From contig OY762280.1 of the NCBI GenBank assembly GCA_963665525.1, positions 62,001 through 126,000 of the forward strand: 64,000 nucleotides of DNA, given 5' to 3'. Position 1 is the stretch's first letter. Each line of letters starts with the position of its first letter. This document shows positions 17,763 through 26,429 of the stretch, in pieces. The notes below the pieces were generated by a model. The model was not told where the DNA came from. It saw nothing but the letters and a program-made list of their open reading frames with translations, and searched no databases. Source of the stretch: UBA12077 sp963665525 (GTDB lineage: Bacteria > Bacteroidota > Bacteroidia > Bacteroidales > UBA12077). The translations under genes were made by a program, and so were the position numbers.

Positions 17763-18410
17763 ATGAATGAAAAAATAAAAATATTTTTGGTCGATGATCA
17801 CGAGATATTTCGTAATGGACTGCTTACCATTTTAAATAAGGTTGAGAATTATGAACTTGTTGGTGAGGCCATTGATGGTAATGAGTTTATAAGCAAATTA
17901 AAGAATATTAATCCCGATATTGTTTTAATGGATATAAAAATGCCAGTAATAGATGGCATTGAAGCTACAAAGAAGGCAATTGAAATTAATCCAAGCATTA
18001 AAATTATAGCCCTATCAATGTTTGGTGATGAGGAGAATCTACAAGAAATGATAAAGGCAGGAGCAAAAGGGTTTTTATTAAAAAATGTAACACGTAAAAT
18101 ACTTACACATGCTATTGATGTGATTATAAATGGAGGGAATTATTATTCAGAAGAGTTGCTTATTCATTTTACCAACAGTTATTTAAATAATAATAAAAAA
18201 CAACAAGAAGAGTTGCAGATTACAAAAAGAGAAATGGAAATACTTCAGTTAGTTTCACAAGGACTTACCAATCAGGAAATTGCCGATATTTTATTTATTA
18301 GTAAAAGAACAGTTGATGGCCATAAAAATAGTCTAATTGTAAAAACAGGCTCAAAAAACATGGTCGATTTATTAATGTATTCTATAAAAAAGGGATTAAT
18401 TGAAGTTTAG
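17763..18410 (+). CDS. LuxR/NarL-family response regulator
   Basis: A 215-residue regulator. The receiver domain (1-120) has the acidic pair DDH at residues 11-13, phospho-acceptor Asp57 in VLMDIKMP, and the conserved Lys in FLLKNVT. The C-terminal LuxR-type HTH (about 150-215) reads TKREMEILQLVSQGLTNQEI with the recognition helix SKRTVDGHKNSL. It is the obvious partner of the TPR kinase just upstream. The target may include the exported beta-helix gene 172 bases downstream, but that is only suggested by position. Confidence 0.92.
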   Translation: MNEKIKIFLVDDHEIFRNGLLTILNKVENYELVGEAIDGNEFISKLKNINPDIVLMDIKMPVIDGIEATKKAIEINPSIKIIALSMFGDEENLQEMIKAGAKGFLLKNVTRKILTHAIDVIINGGNYYSEELLIHFTNSYLNNNKKQQEELQITKREMEILQLVSQGLTNQEIADILFISKRTVDGHKNSLIVKTGSKNMVDLLMYSIKKGLIEV

Positions 18411-18451
18411 TTTATGTGTCTAAAAACGTTATTTGGAATTATTTTTCCCCA

Positions 18452-18472
18452 AAACAGGTAAAATACCTGTTT
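18452..18472 (+). terminator. Terminator-like hairpin after the two-component operon
   Basis: AAACAGGTA (18452-18460) and TACCTGTTT (18464-18472) form a perfect nine-base stem with an AAA loop, 41 bases after the regulator stop codon. Only three T residues follow the core stem, so termination may be weak. Confidence 0.5.
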
Positions 18473-18582
18473 AAAACAAGAATATTTCGCTAACATCTCA
18501 TCTTTAGATAGTTTAAACTTGTATGGTGCATTTCTGATATAGTAAAATGCGAATACTAGTCACTAACTAAAAACTTATAAAC

Positions 18583-21423
18583 ATGAAGAAGAGTTACTTT
18601 TTATCTAAAAGTAGAAACTTATTTCTATTTTTAATTTTAATTTTTATGGTTCACACTGTAAAAGCTGTTAATCCGCCAATGTCAGGATCCTATACAATTA
18701 TTAAAGGAGGTGGAGGTGATTACTTAACCTTCAATGCAGCAATAGCTGATTTAATCTCTAGAGGCATTTCCGATCACTGTACTTTTAATGTGGGTGAGGG
18801 TACTTATAATGAGCAAATCGTAATCCCTGCTATTAGTGGGATTGGAGAGTCTGCTAATATCCTGTTTCAATCAGCAACAGGAAATCCCGATGATGTGATT
18901 ATAACTTATAATGTGTCAGATCCATCTGCTAACTATATTGTCAAACTAGATGGATCAGATTATATTTTTTTAGAAGATTTTACTTTTCAGGTGGGAACAA
19001 ATACCGCCTATGGGGTTTTAGTTAACATTGAAAATGGAGCCCATCATAATGCCATTATGAATAATAAATTTATTGGACATCCAACAATTAGTAAATCTAC
19101 ACAACATGCTCTTATTTATTCTGAGTATGGAAATTCTGTTGATAGTATGAATTTCATTTTTGGAAACGAATTTGAAAATGGTTCTTACGGAGTGTATTTT
19201 GCGAGTATCGATAACTCAAATCTTGAAAGAGGAAATACAGTTTACAACTGTAAATTTACCAATACTTTTGATGCTGCAGTTTATATGTATTTTCAGGATT
19301 CATGTACTGTTCGTCAGGATTCTATATTAAATTTTACATCAAGTCATTCAACAGTACCTTATGGTGTATATCTTAATTCCTGTAAAAGAGAGTATGTTTA
19401 TAATAACCATATTATAATGCAAACCGAATCAGGTCAGGATGGAGGATATGGTATTTATATAGAAGATGGTTTAGGCGATTTAAATAATAGAGCTTATATA
19501 GCAAATAATTTTATCTCATTAAACATCAATAATACTTTTACTACCATGGGAATCATGTTAAACGATTCACCATATCGTGATGTTTTTTATAATAGTGTAA
19601 ATATTACTGGAGATTATGATGGTAGTGTTGCTTTTAGAGTTTGGGGAACATCAGACTGGTATATTGCTCACAATAATATTTTTGCAAACCAGGCAGGTGG
19701 ATATGCAATTTATTCAAGTATTGCTTCAAATTTTGCAAGCGATTATAATGATATTTATTCAACAGGAACCTATTTAGCTTACCATGTTTCTACTTCATGC
19801 ACGGGTTTGTCAGAATATCAAACAGCAACATCAAAGGATGGTCATTCTCTTTCTGTTAATCCGGAATTTATTACAGATACAGATTTACATATTTATCACG
19901 CCAATGAGAATTTAGATGGAGCTGGATTACAGCTTTCAGGTACTAACAAGGATTTTGATAACAGCACAAGAGATGAAACAAATCCGGATATTGGAGCAGA
20001 TGAATATACATACATGAATGATGAAAAAGAAATTTTAACATATAGTATCACCGAACAAACCGGGGCAGCTGTAATAAATTCTGAGAGTCATACTATTTCA
20101 TTAGAGGTAGAATATGGTTCAGACCTGACTTCTCTTGTGGCTACATTTACAATATCAGAAAATGCATCTGTAAAGATTGGAACCACTGAGCAAATTAGCG
20201 GGATTACAGAAAATGATTTCAGCTCTCCGGTTATTTATGTTGTTACAGCAGAAGATAATACTACCCAAAACTGGACAGTAACAGTAACAGAAGCTTTAAA
20301 CGATGAAAATGATATTTTAGCATTTAGTTTTGCAGAACAAACCGGAGTTGCAACCATAAATGATGTCAATCATACAGTTGATATTGAAGTTGATTTTGGT
20401 ACTGATTTAACAAATCTTATCGCCAGTTTTAACTTATCGCCAGATGCTTATGCAAAAATAGGGGTAACAGATCAGGTCAGTGGTGTAACAATAAATGATT
20501 TTACAGATCCTGTTGTTTATAGAATATTTGCTGAAAATGGAACCGAACAAGAGTGGACCATCAATGTAAGTGTTGGTCCAAATACAGAAAATGATATCTT
20601 AACATTTAGTTTTGCGGAGCAGAATGGTGAAGCTACTATTAATGCAACAAACCATACTGTAGAAATTGAATTAGTTCCCGGAACATTATTAAGTAGCCTT
20701 GTAGCAACATTTACATTATCTGCGAATGCAGAAGCATATATTGGGGACATATTACAAGTTAGCGGAACAACTTCAAATGATTTTAGTTCAAATGTGGTTT
20801 ATACTATTGTTGCAGAAGATGAAAGTGAACAAGATTGGACTGTTTCAGTTACAGTTGAACCATATCACGGAACAGATATTCTTACCTTTAGTCTTGCAGA
20901 ACAAACCGGACTTGCAACGATAAATAGTACTACACATTCAATTGATATTGAAGTTGAAGAAGGAACTGATGTTACTTATCTTATAGCAACTTATACATTG
21001 TCAGAAGGAGCAAGTGTTTCGGTTAACGAGGGTATTCAGACCTCGGGAGTAACAGAAAATGACTTTACAAATCCTGTTACTTATACTGTAATTGCCGAAG
21101 ATCAAACGGAACAAGATTGGATAGTTCAGGTTACTGTTGAAGATAATTCAACGGGGATAGAAGATTTGGAATCTCTTGGTTTAATGTTATATCCGAATCC
21201 AACAACTAATTATATTCATATTGTTAGCAATAATATTCAAAGTGGATTGGTGCAATTAGAAATTTTTGATATTACAGGAACTCAGGTTCTTTCCAAAGAA
21301 ATTTTTCTCAATAGTAAATTAAATGTTACAATAAATTTTGATCAGAATGTAAATTCTGGGATCTATTTCTTACGCTTAAAAACATCAGAAAAAGTAGTTT
21401 CAAAAAGATTTTTGGTAAAGTAA
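18583..21423 (+). CDS. T9SS-exported beta-helix protein with four tandem Ig-like repeats
   Basis: A 946-residue secreted protein. Residues 1-28 form a signal peptide. Residues about 50-470 look like a right-handed parallel beta-helix (pectate-lyase-like; many N-N-x-F/I and YGVY turns). Four repeats of about 94 residues begin near 480, 575, 669 and 763; each opens with xDILxFSxAEQTGxAxIN and closes with VxAEDxTEQDWxVxV, as in DUF5018-type domains. Residues about 865-946 are a type A T9SS sorting domain (MLYPNPTTNYIHI...GIYFLRLKT...VSKRFLVK). The protein should cross the outer membrane through the T9SS and be attached or released at the surface. No glycan-active-site motif was recognised, so adhesion or polysaccharide binding is as likely as catalysis. 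Confidence 0.85.
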   Translation: MKKSYFLSKSRNLFLFLILIFMVHTVKAVNPPMSGSYTIIKGGGGDYLTFNAAIADLISRGISDHCTFNVGEGTYNEQIVIPAISGIGESANILFQSATGNPDDVIITYNVSDPSANYIVKLDGSDYIFLEDFTFQVGTNTAYGVLVNIENGAHHNAIMNNKFIGHPTISKSTQHALIYSEYGNSVDSMNFIFGNEFENGSYGVYFASIDNSNLERGNTVYNCKFTNTFDAAVYMYFQDSCTVRQDSILNFTSSHSTVPYGVYLNSCKREYVYNNHIIMQTESGQDGGYGIYIEDGLGDLNNRAYIANNFISLNINNTFTTMGIMLNDSPYRDVFYNSVNITGDYDGSVAFRVWGTSDWYIAHNNIFANQAGGYAIYSSIASNFASDYNDIYSTGTYLAYHVSTSCTGLSEYQTATSKDGHSLSVNPEFITDTDLHIYHANENLDGAGLQLSGTNKDFDNSTRDETNPDIGADEYTYMNDEKEILTYSITEQTGAAVINSESHTISLEVEYGSDLTSLVATFTISENASVKIGTTEQISGITENDFSSPVIYVVTAEDNTTQNWTVTVTEALNDENDILAFSFAEQTGVATINDVNHTVDIEVDFGTDLTNLIASFNLSPDAYAKIGVTDQVSGVTINDFTDPVVYRIFAENGTEQEWTINVSVGPNTENDILTFSFAEQNGEATINATNHTVEIELVPGTLLSSLVATFTLSANAEAYIGDILQVSGTTSNDFSSNVVYTIVAEDESEQDWTVSVTVEPYHGTDILTFSLAEQTGLATINSTTHSIDIEVEEGTDVTYLIATYTLSEGASVSVNEGIQTSGVTENDFTNPVTYTVIAEDQTEQDWIVQVTVEDNSTGIEDLESLGLMLYPNPTTNYIHIVSNNIQSGLVQLEIFDITGTQVLSKEIFLNSKLNVTINFDQNVNSGIYFLRLKTSEKVVSKRFLVK
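20023..21145 (+). repeat. Four tandem coding repeats of about 285 bases
   Basis: Domain repeats inside the T9SS cargo gene, starting near 20023, 20308, 20590 and 20874. They are diverged at DNA level but share the AEQ[TN]G and [TA]INxxxHT segments at protein level. Such arrays can change copy number by recombination. Confidence 0.75.
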
Positions 21424-21444
21424 TTTGAGAAATATATAGGAATT

Positions 21445-21482
21445 AAAGAGTAATCATTTTTTTATGATTGCTCTTTTTTTAA
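21445..21482 (+). terminator. Rho-independent terminator
   Basis: AAAGAGTAATCAT (21445-21457) pairs, with one mismatch, with ATGATTGCTCTTT (21464-21476), followed by T residues to about 21480. It closes the T9SS cargo gene. Confidence 0.85.
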
Positions 21483-21574
21483 TTTCCTATGTATAATATC
21501 TTAAACTTTATGTTTTTTATATGGTTTAAAAAATTAGTTTTGTAAACTTTAATAATTAATTAAATAACTACAAT

Positions 21575-23464
21575 ATGAAGAAAATAACCATTTTATTGTT
21601 GGCGGTGTTTGCTTTTAGTTTTATTACTGAGGCACAACAAGATTTAAAGCCTGGGGATAAAGATTATTACAAATATAATTGGAAGTTAACGGATATTTAT
21701 GCCGATTGGGAGGCCTGGCAAAAGGACTTAGATTATCTAAATGAGCAAGTACCAAAGTATTTAGATTTTAAAGGTACATTAGGAGAAAGTGCAGACAATC
21801 TATTAGCGTTTAGAAAATTTTCAGAAAAGAACTCTCAAATATCATCTAAACTATATGTTTATGCATCATTATCTCAAGATATTGATGGTAAGAATCCTAT
21901 TTATGTAACTAAGTTACAACAAGTACAAACAATGTGGGTTGAATTGGGTAGAAATACAACCTGGGTTCAAACCGAATTAGCTGCAATACCACAAGAAACC
22001 ATTGAACAATGGATGAAAGAAAACGATGAACTTGCAATTTATGGTCACGATTTCGATAGTTTCTATCGTCAGTTGGCACATATATTAGATGAGGAAACAC
22101 AAAGAATATCTACATATTATAGTAAAGCTTTAAGTGCAGCTGGTAAAATTTACGGAACACTTTCTACAGCTGATATGGAGTTTCATAAAGTAACTCTTTC
22201 AAATGGCGAAGAAGTTGTTGCTAGTCCTGCAAATGCTTCAAGAGTGTATACTACTAATAAGAATCAAGAAGATCGTAAAGCGGTATCTGATGCTATGGCC
22301 GAAGCTTATGCTAAAAATAAGAATACATATGCTGAAATTATGAACGGTGTTCTACAAAGTCGTTGGGCAAGTGCTCAGCTAAGTGGTTACGAATCATGTT
22401 TAGATGCTGTTTTAGAATCAAACAATATTCCTAAAGATGTTTACATGAATTTAATTGAAGTTGCTGGAAATAATACAGAATCTTTATTAAAATATCGTGA
22501 GCTAAGAAAGAAAGCATTAGGTCTTGAAAAATATTATGGTTCAGACGGAGCTTTAGAATTAGTTGATTTTGAAAAAACATATGCTTATGATGAGGCTGTA
22601 GAAATGGTTGAAGCGTGTTTAGAGCCAATGGGTGATGAGTACAATGAATTATTAGGAAATGCACTTCAAGCTGGTTGGGTTGATGTTTATGAAAAACCTG
22701 GTAAAAGAGGTGGTGCTTATAGCTGGTCTGTTGAGGGTGTTCATCCTTATATTTTAATGAACTGGGCTGAGACAAGAGATAATGTATTTACTCTTGCTCA
22801 TGAATTCGGACACTCAATTCACAGTATGTTGACCAATAAATATCAACCATATGCATATTCAAATTATGCAAGTATGGTTGCCGAAACAGCATCTACTTTT
22901 AACGAGAAAATGTTGTTAGATTATTTGATTCAAAATGCTAAGAGTCCTGAAGAAAAAATAACACTTTTAGTACAGGCAATTGATAATATTTCTGGAACTT
23001 TCTATCGTCAATCTCAATTTGCTGAATTTGAGTTAGGATTATATACTATGATCGAAAATAACGAGCCTTTTAATGCTGATATTATTGCAAATCTATATAG
23101 CGAAATAGATAAGAAATACAATGGAGAAATTATGGAAAGATCAGAGGTTTATCCTCATAGCTGGTCAAGAGTACATCATTTCTTTAATTATAACTATTAC
23201 GTTTATAATTATGCAGTATCTTTCTCTTGTTCAAGTAGTTTATTTAATCAAATAAAGCAAGCTGATTCTAAGAAAGAAGCTAAAAAAGCTCAAGAAAGAT
23301 ATTTAGAATTATTAAAATCAGGAGGAAGTGATTATCCTGTTGAATTACTTAAAAAAGCAGGTGTTGATTTAACTACTAAAGAACCTTACTTAGCTGTTGT
23401 GAAAAGAATGGAAGAATTAGTGAATCAACTTGAAGAAGCTCTAAAAGAAGTAGGGAAAATTTAA
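21575..23464 (+). CDS. pepF: Oligoendopeptidase F (M3 family), exported
   Basis: A 629-residue M3 metallopeptidase with a signal peptide (cleavage near EAQQ, residue 20), so it probably works in the periplasm, unlike cytosolic PepF of Gram-positives. The zinc motif HEFGHSIHS (His409, Glu410, His413) is followed by the downstream Glu in SMVAETASTFNE. The N-terminal helical domain begins DYYKYNWKLTDIYADW, and PHSWSRVHHFFNYNYYVYNYAVSF completes the cleft. It cleaves short peptides of about 7-17 residues. TAGTTTTG at 21535-21542 fits a -7 element. A terminator ends it at 23522. Confidence 0.93.
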   Translation: MKKITILLLAVFAFSFITEAQQDLKPGDKDYYKYNWKLTDIYADWEAWQKDLDYLNEQVPKYLDFKGTLGESADNLLAFRKFSEKNSQISSKLYVYASLSQDIDGKNPIYVTKLQQVQTMWVELGRNTTWVQTELAAIPQETIEQWMKENDELAIYGHDFDSFYRQLAHILDEETQRISTYYSKALSAAGKIYGTLSTADMEFHKVTLSNGEEVVASPANASRVYTTNKNQEDRKAVSDAMAEAYAKNKNTYAEIMNGVLQSRWASAQLSGYESCLDAVLESNNIPKDVYMNLIEVAGNNTESLLKYRELRKKALGLEKYYGSDGALELVDFEKTYAYDEAVEMVEACLEPMGDEYNELLGNALQAGWVDVYEKPGKRGGAYSWSVEGVHPYILMNWAETRDNVFTLAHEFGHSIHSMLTNKYQPYAYSNYASMVAETASTFNEKMLLDYLIQNAKSPEEKITLLVQAIDNISGTFYRQSQFAEFELGLYTMIENNEPFNADIIANLYSEIDKKYNGEIMERSEVYPHSWSRVHHFFNYNYYVYNYAVSFSCSSSLFNQIKQADSKKEAKKAQERYLELLKSGGSDYPVELLKKAGVDLTTKEPYLAVVKRMEELVNQLEEALKEVGKI

Positions 23465-23488
23465 TCTCTCTGATAATATTATATTATT

Positions 23489-23522
23489 CCGGCTTTCTGT
23501 TTGTAGAGAGCCGGATTTTTTT
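23489..23522 (+). terminator. Rho-independent terminator
   Basis: CCGGCT (23489-23494) and AGCCGG (23509-23514) with partial inner pairing and a T-run from 23516. It ends the pepF transcript. Confidence 0.85.
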
Positions 23523-23544
23523 AAAATTATAATTGTACTAATTT

Positions 23545-23922
23545 TTAATCTTTATCGTCTTTATTTTCAACTAATAAATATAAATCCTTATCATCTAAAT
23601 ATAAATAACCTTGCTCATAACAAAATTGATACACATCTCCTTTCTTTGTTGTATAAGTATGTGTATGGTAAGTGAAATTAAAACCATTTGTTAGTAAAGC
23701 TTCTTTTGTTACCATTGTTTTTCCCGATTGTTTGTTTAACTCCTGAAGTATTCGCCTGTTTTTTCGAAGGATGTTATTAATGTTGCGAACTGTATTGCTG
23801 GTATCACTGTTTAATCGGTTATTGTATGTATTACGACATTGATCGGAACAAAATTTCTTGTCGGCACGACCAATGATTTTCTCCCCACATTCGGGACATT
23901 TTCTTATGTTTTTCTCATTCAT
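23545..23922 (-). CDS. Small zinc-ribbon protein of unknown function
   Basis: A 125-residue basic protein. The N-terminus has a four-Cys zinc-binding motif, CPECG then CSDQCRNTYNN (CxxC-x(12-15)-CxxxC), the pattern of DUF2116/MYND-like ribbons. A coiled, Asn-rich linker follows, then a small C-terminal strand region with a Tyr- and His-rich FTYHTHTYTTKKGDVY and an acidic tail LVENKDDKD. Proteins of this form are common in Bacteroidota and unassigned. It diverges from ssb across a 170-base gap; a possible minus-strand promoter TATCTTTA lies just upstream. Confidence 0.6.
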   Translation of the reverse strand: MNEKNIRKCPECGEKIIGRADKKFCSDQCRNTYNNRLNSDTSNTVRNINNILRKNRRILQELNKQSGKTMVTKEALLTNGFNFTYHTHTYTTKKGDVYQFCYEQGYLYLDDKDLYLLVENKDDKD

Positions 23923-24092
23923 CTTTACTTTATCTTAGTTGTTGATAATTAAAGATAAAACAATTTGTAGCCAATTACAAACGACAACAAACGAATATTA
24001 ACCGACTATACCCATTTAATAACCGAATGGATTGAGGAATGCATCTTTACTTTGTATCAACAAATTTTTATTAATCATTAAAATTACATGCT

Positions 24093-24428
24093 ATGAAAAC
24101 AATGAACAAAGTAGAGATTCAAGGATTTTTAGGACAGGATGCCGAAGAAAAAACATTTGAAAGCGGGCGCACTCTAGTGAATATTCGTTTAGCCACTAAC
24201 GAGAGTTATAAAAATAATAATGGTGAGTGGGTTACCAATACAAGTTGGCACAATGTAACATATTGGAAAAATAAAAAAGAGGAAAACCTTGATTTTCTTA
24301 AAAAAGGAGAGTTGATATCTATAACCGGTAAGCTGAATAACAGAAAATATACCGACAAAAATGGTGAAGAGAAATACATTACCGAAGTAGTAGCAATGAG
24401 TATTGAAAAAGCTACAGTGGAAGTTTAA
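24093..24428 (+). CDS. ssb: Short single-stranded DNA-binding protein
   Basis: A 111-residue protein that is almost only an OB fold: NKVEIQGFLGQDAEEK, VNIRLATNESYKNNNGEW, TSWHNVTYW, KGELISITGKLNNRKY and ITEVVAMSIEKA. It lacks the Gly-rich linker and the acidic DDDIPF-type tail by which housekeeping SSB recruits repair and replication proteins, ending instead at KATVEV. It is therefore probably an accessory SSB. Start could be ATG 24093 or ATG 24102; the second fits the family start slightly better. A strong terminator follows, so it is probably transcribed alone. Confidence 0.88.
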   Translation: MKTMNKVEIQGFLGQDAEEKTFESGRTLVNIRLATNESYKNNNGEWVTNTSWHNVTYWKNKKEENLDFLKKGELISITGKLNNRKYTDKNGEEKYITEVVAMSIEKATVEV

Positions 24429-24447
24429 AATAATTTACGTTGATATT

Positions 24448-24480
24448 AAAAGGGATTACTCTTTGGGTAATCCCTTTTGT
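24448..24480 (+). terminator. Rho-independent terminator after ssb
   Basis: A perfect 12-base stem, AAAAGGGATTAC (24448-24459) with GTAATCCCTTTT (24467-24478), loop TCTTTGG. Confidence 0.85.
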
Positions 24481-24511
24481 TATTTTAAATTGCAATATTA
24501 ATTTTTAATCA

Positions 24512-25321
24512 ATGGATTTAATAAATCAGGATATTGAAAAGATGATTATGGATCATGTTATTGCTCCATTATCATCAAGTACAATTGAAAAAGTAGATAT
24601 AGCTATCGAAGATGTGCTTCTTAGGATGTATGATTTAATTCCTGATAATAAGCGAATATCTTATGGTAGAGTGCATACAGTTAAAGTATTAAGCAAATAT
24701 TTGTTTCAGAAATCGGTATGCAAAGAATCTATCATACAGTTGTTCGAACAAACAAATAATTGGTATGCCAAATCTGCTGCTCTAGGTGTAATATCTTTTT
24801 TTGCTATAGATGATTATCAATCAAATTTAAAATATTTTGAAAAAGCGGCTGCCTGCGATAATTGGGATGTACGAGAAATGGCCCAGATGTTTTTCAGGAA
24901 ATTGATAAAAAAGTATCCTGATGAAATGCAGAAGTATTTGGTTCAGTTAACAAAATCAGAAAATGAAAATGTTCGACGTTTTGTTAGCGAAACATCAAGG
25001 CCTGTTTGTGAAAACAGATGGTTTCAAAAAGAACCGGGATACTCATTAAGAATTCTAAGAAATTTGTTTAAAGAGAAATCAGCTTATCCAAGAACTTCTG
25101 TAGGAAATAATCTGAGCGATTTAGCACGATATAATCCTGAATTGGTTTACAGCCTTGTAAAGGAACTGGTAGATTCCGGTGATAAGAATTCATATTGGAT
25201 CGCTTACAGGGCATGTAGAAATTTAGTAAAGAAAGAGCCGGAACGAGTAATGGATTTGTTAAAGCTTGATGAATACAAATACAAAAACAACAAATACACC
25301 CGAAGTGATAAAAGAAGTTAA
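24512..25321 (+). CDS. AlkC-like HEAT-repeat DNA alkylation repair protein
   Basis: A 269-residue all-helical protein of the AlkC/AlkD superfamily, glycosylases that remove N3- and N7-alkylated purines without base flipping. Recognisable segments are NWYAKSAALGVISFFA and CDNWDVREMAQMFFRKLI (repeats), the AlkC-typical SENENVRRFVSETSRP, and PRTSVGNNLSDLARYNPELV. It is shorter than many AlkC proteins (about 360) and the reference catalytic residues cannot be checked without a structure alignment, so repair activity is an inference. Its last 53 bases overlap the next gene, a radical SAM photolyase-type protein, indicating co-translation. Confidence 0.75.
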   Translation: MDLINQDIEKMIMDHVIAPLSSSTIEKVDIAIEDVLLRMYDLIPDNKRISYGRVHTVKVLSKYLFQKSVCKESIIQLFEQTNNWYAKSAALGVISFFAIDDYQSNLKYFEKAAACDNWDVREMAQMFFRKLIKKYPDEMQKYLVQLTKSENENVRRFVSETSRPVCENRWFQKEPGYSLRILRNLFKEKSAYPRTSVGNNLSDLARYNPELVYSLVKELVDSGDKNSYWIAYRACRNLVKKEPERVMDLLKLDEYKYKNNKYTRSDKRS

Positions 25322-26429
25322 GGCTAAATCATTATTACGAAAGCATAAAAAAGTAGATTCGTGGTTTGTGGCACGATATGGAATGAATTTGTACCGCGGT
25401 TGTTTGCATAACTGTGCATATTGTGATGGTCGCGCTGAGGGTTATTACGTTGATGGTGAGTTCGGGAAAGATATAGAGGTGAAAATTAATGCTCCCGAAT
25501 TACTTCAAAAAGAGCTTAATCCAGCCAGGAAGAGAATCCCTTTGAAAAAAGGATTTATAATGATTGGAGGTGGTGTAGGAGATAGCTATTGTGCTGTGGA
25601 TAAAAAGTATGCACTATCGAGACAGGTTCTTCAAGTTGTTTCTCAATACGATTTCCCTGTCCATATTCTAAGCAAATCAACATTTGTTGATAGAGATGTT
25701 GATCTGTTAGAATCTATCAAGCAGAAATCACAGGCAATCATAAGCTTTAGCTTTTCAGGTGTCGACGACGAGATATGTAAAGTATTTGAACCCGGAGTTC
25801 CTTCAGCTACAGAACGATTGCAAATGATTACAAAACTTAAAGCTCAAGGGTTTCCTGTTGGTGTATTTTTAATGCCTGTTATTCCATTTATTACTGATAC
25901 TGCTGATCAGCTAGAAAATTCTGTCAGGAAGTTTAAAGAAGCCGGTGTAGATTTTATCATATTTGGTGGAATGACTTTAAAACAAGGCAGGCAGCAAGAT
26001 CATTTTTACAAAGTATTAAAGGAATATAAACCTAATTTAATTCAACGATATCATGAGATATACAAAGGAGATAAATGGGGAGGAGCTTCTTATTCTTATT
26101 ATCATTCAGTGAATAAGTTATTTCTTGACTTGGCGAATAAATATCGTATTCCTATACGAATACCGGCAAGACTGTATAACCAAGTTATAGATCAAAATGA
26201 TTTAGTAACAGTAATACTCGATCAAATGGATTATATCCTTAAGCAAAAAGGAGAAAAATCACCTTATAGTTATGGAGCATATTCCGTTTCACAATTGAAT
26301 GTACCTATATCTGAATATAGAAACAACTTAACTTCTTTAAAAGGAATTGGTCCTGTAACAGAAAAGATTATTTTAGAGATTTTGGATACTGGCACATCCA
26401 AATATTATGAGCAACTGATTAAAGCATAA
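25269..26429 (+). CDS. Radical SAM protein of the spore-photoproduct-lyase-like family (COG1533) with C-terminal HhH
   Basis: A 386-residue protein. The family start KKVDSWFVARYGMNLYRGC leads to the iron-sulfur motif C45-LHN-C49-AY-C52. The barrel follows with GGGVGDSYCAVDKKY, PVHILSKST and SFSFSGVDD. The last 35 residues, NLTSLKGIGPVTEKIILEIL, form a helix-hairpin-helix of the kind that binds DNA non-specifically, which is unusual in this family and argues for a nucleic acid substrate. COG1533 proteins are called DNA repair photolyases by relation to SplB, but most are untested. ATG 25269 is chosen over TTG 25266. It overlaps the AlkC-like gene, and its 3' end overlaps the opposite gene by 11 bases. 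Confidence 0.8.
   Translation: MNTNTKTTNTPEVIKEVKAKSLLRKHKKVDSWFVARYGMNLYRGCLHNCAYCDGRAEGYYVDGEFGKDIEVKINAPELLQKELNPARKRIPLKKGFIMIGGGVGDSYCAVDKKYALSRQVLQVVSQYDFPVHILSKSTFVDRDVDLLESIKQKSQAIISFSFSGVDDEICKVFEPGVPSATERLQMITKLKAQGFPVGVFLMPVIPFITDTADQLENSVRKFKEAGVDFIIFGGMTLKQGRQQDHFYKVLKEYKPNLIQRYHEIYKGDKWGGASYSYYHSVNKLFLDLANKYRIPIRIPARLYNQVIDQNDLVTVILDQMDYILKQKGEKSPYSYGAYSVSQLNVPISEYRNNLTSLKGIGPVTEKIILEILDTGTSKYYEQLIKA

Noticed and set aside
23930..24092. Possible attachment site or mobile element near the short SSB
   Set aside because: No integrase, transposase, direct repeats or tRNA gene were seen around it.
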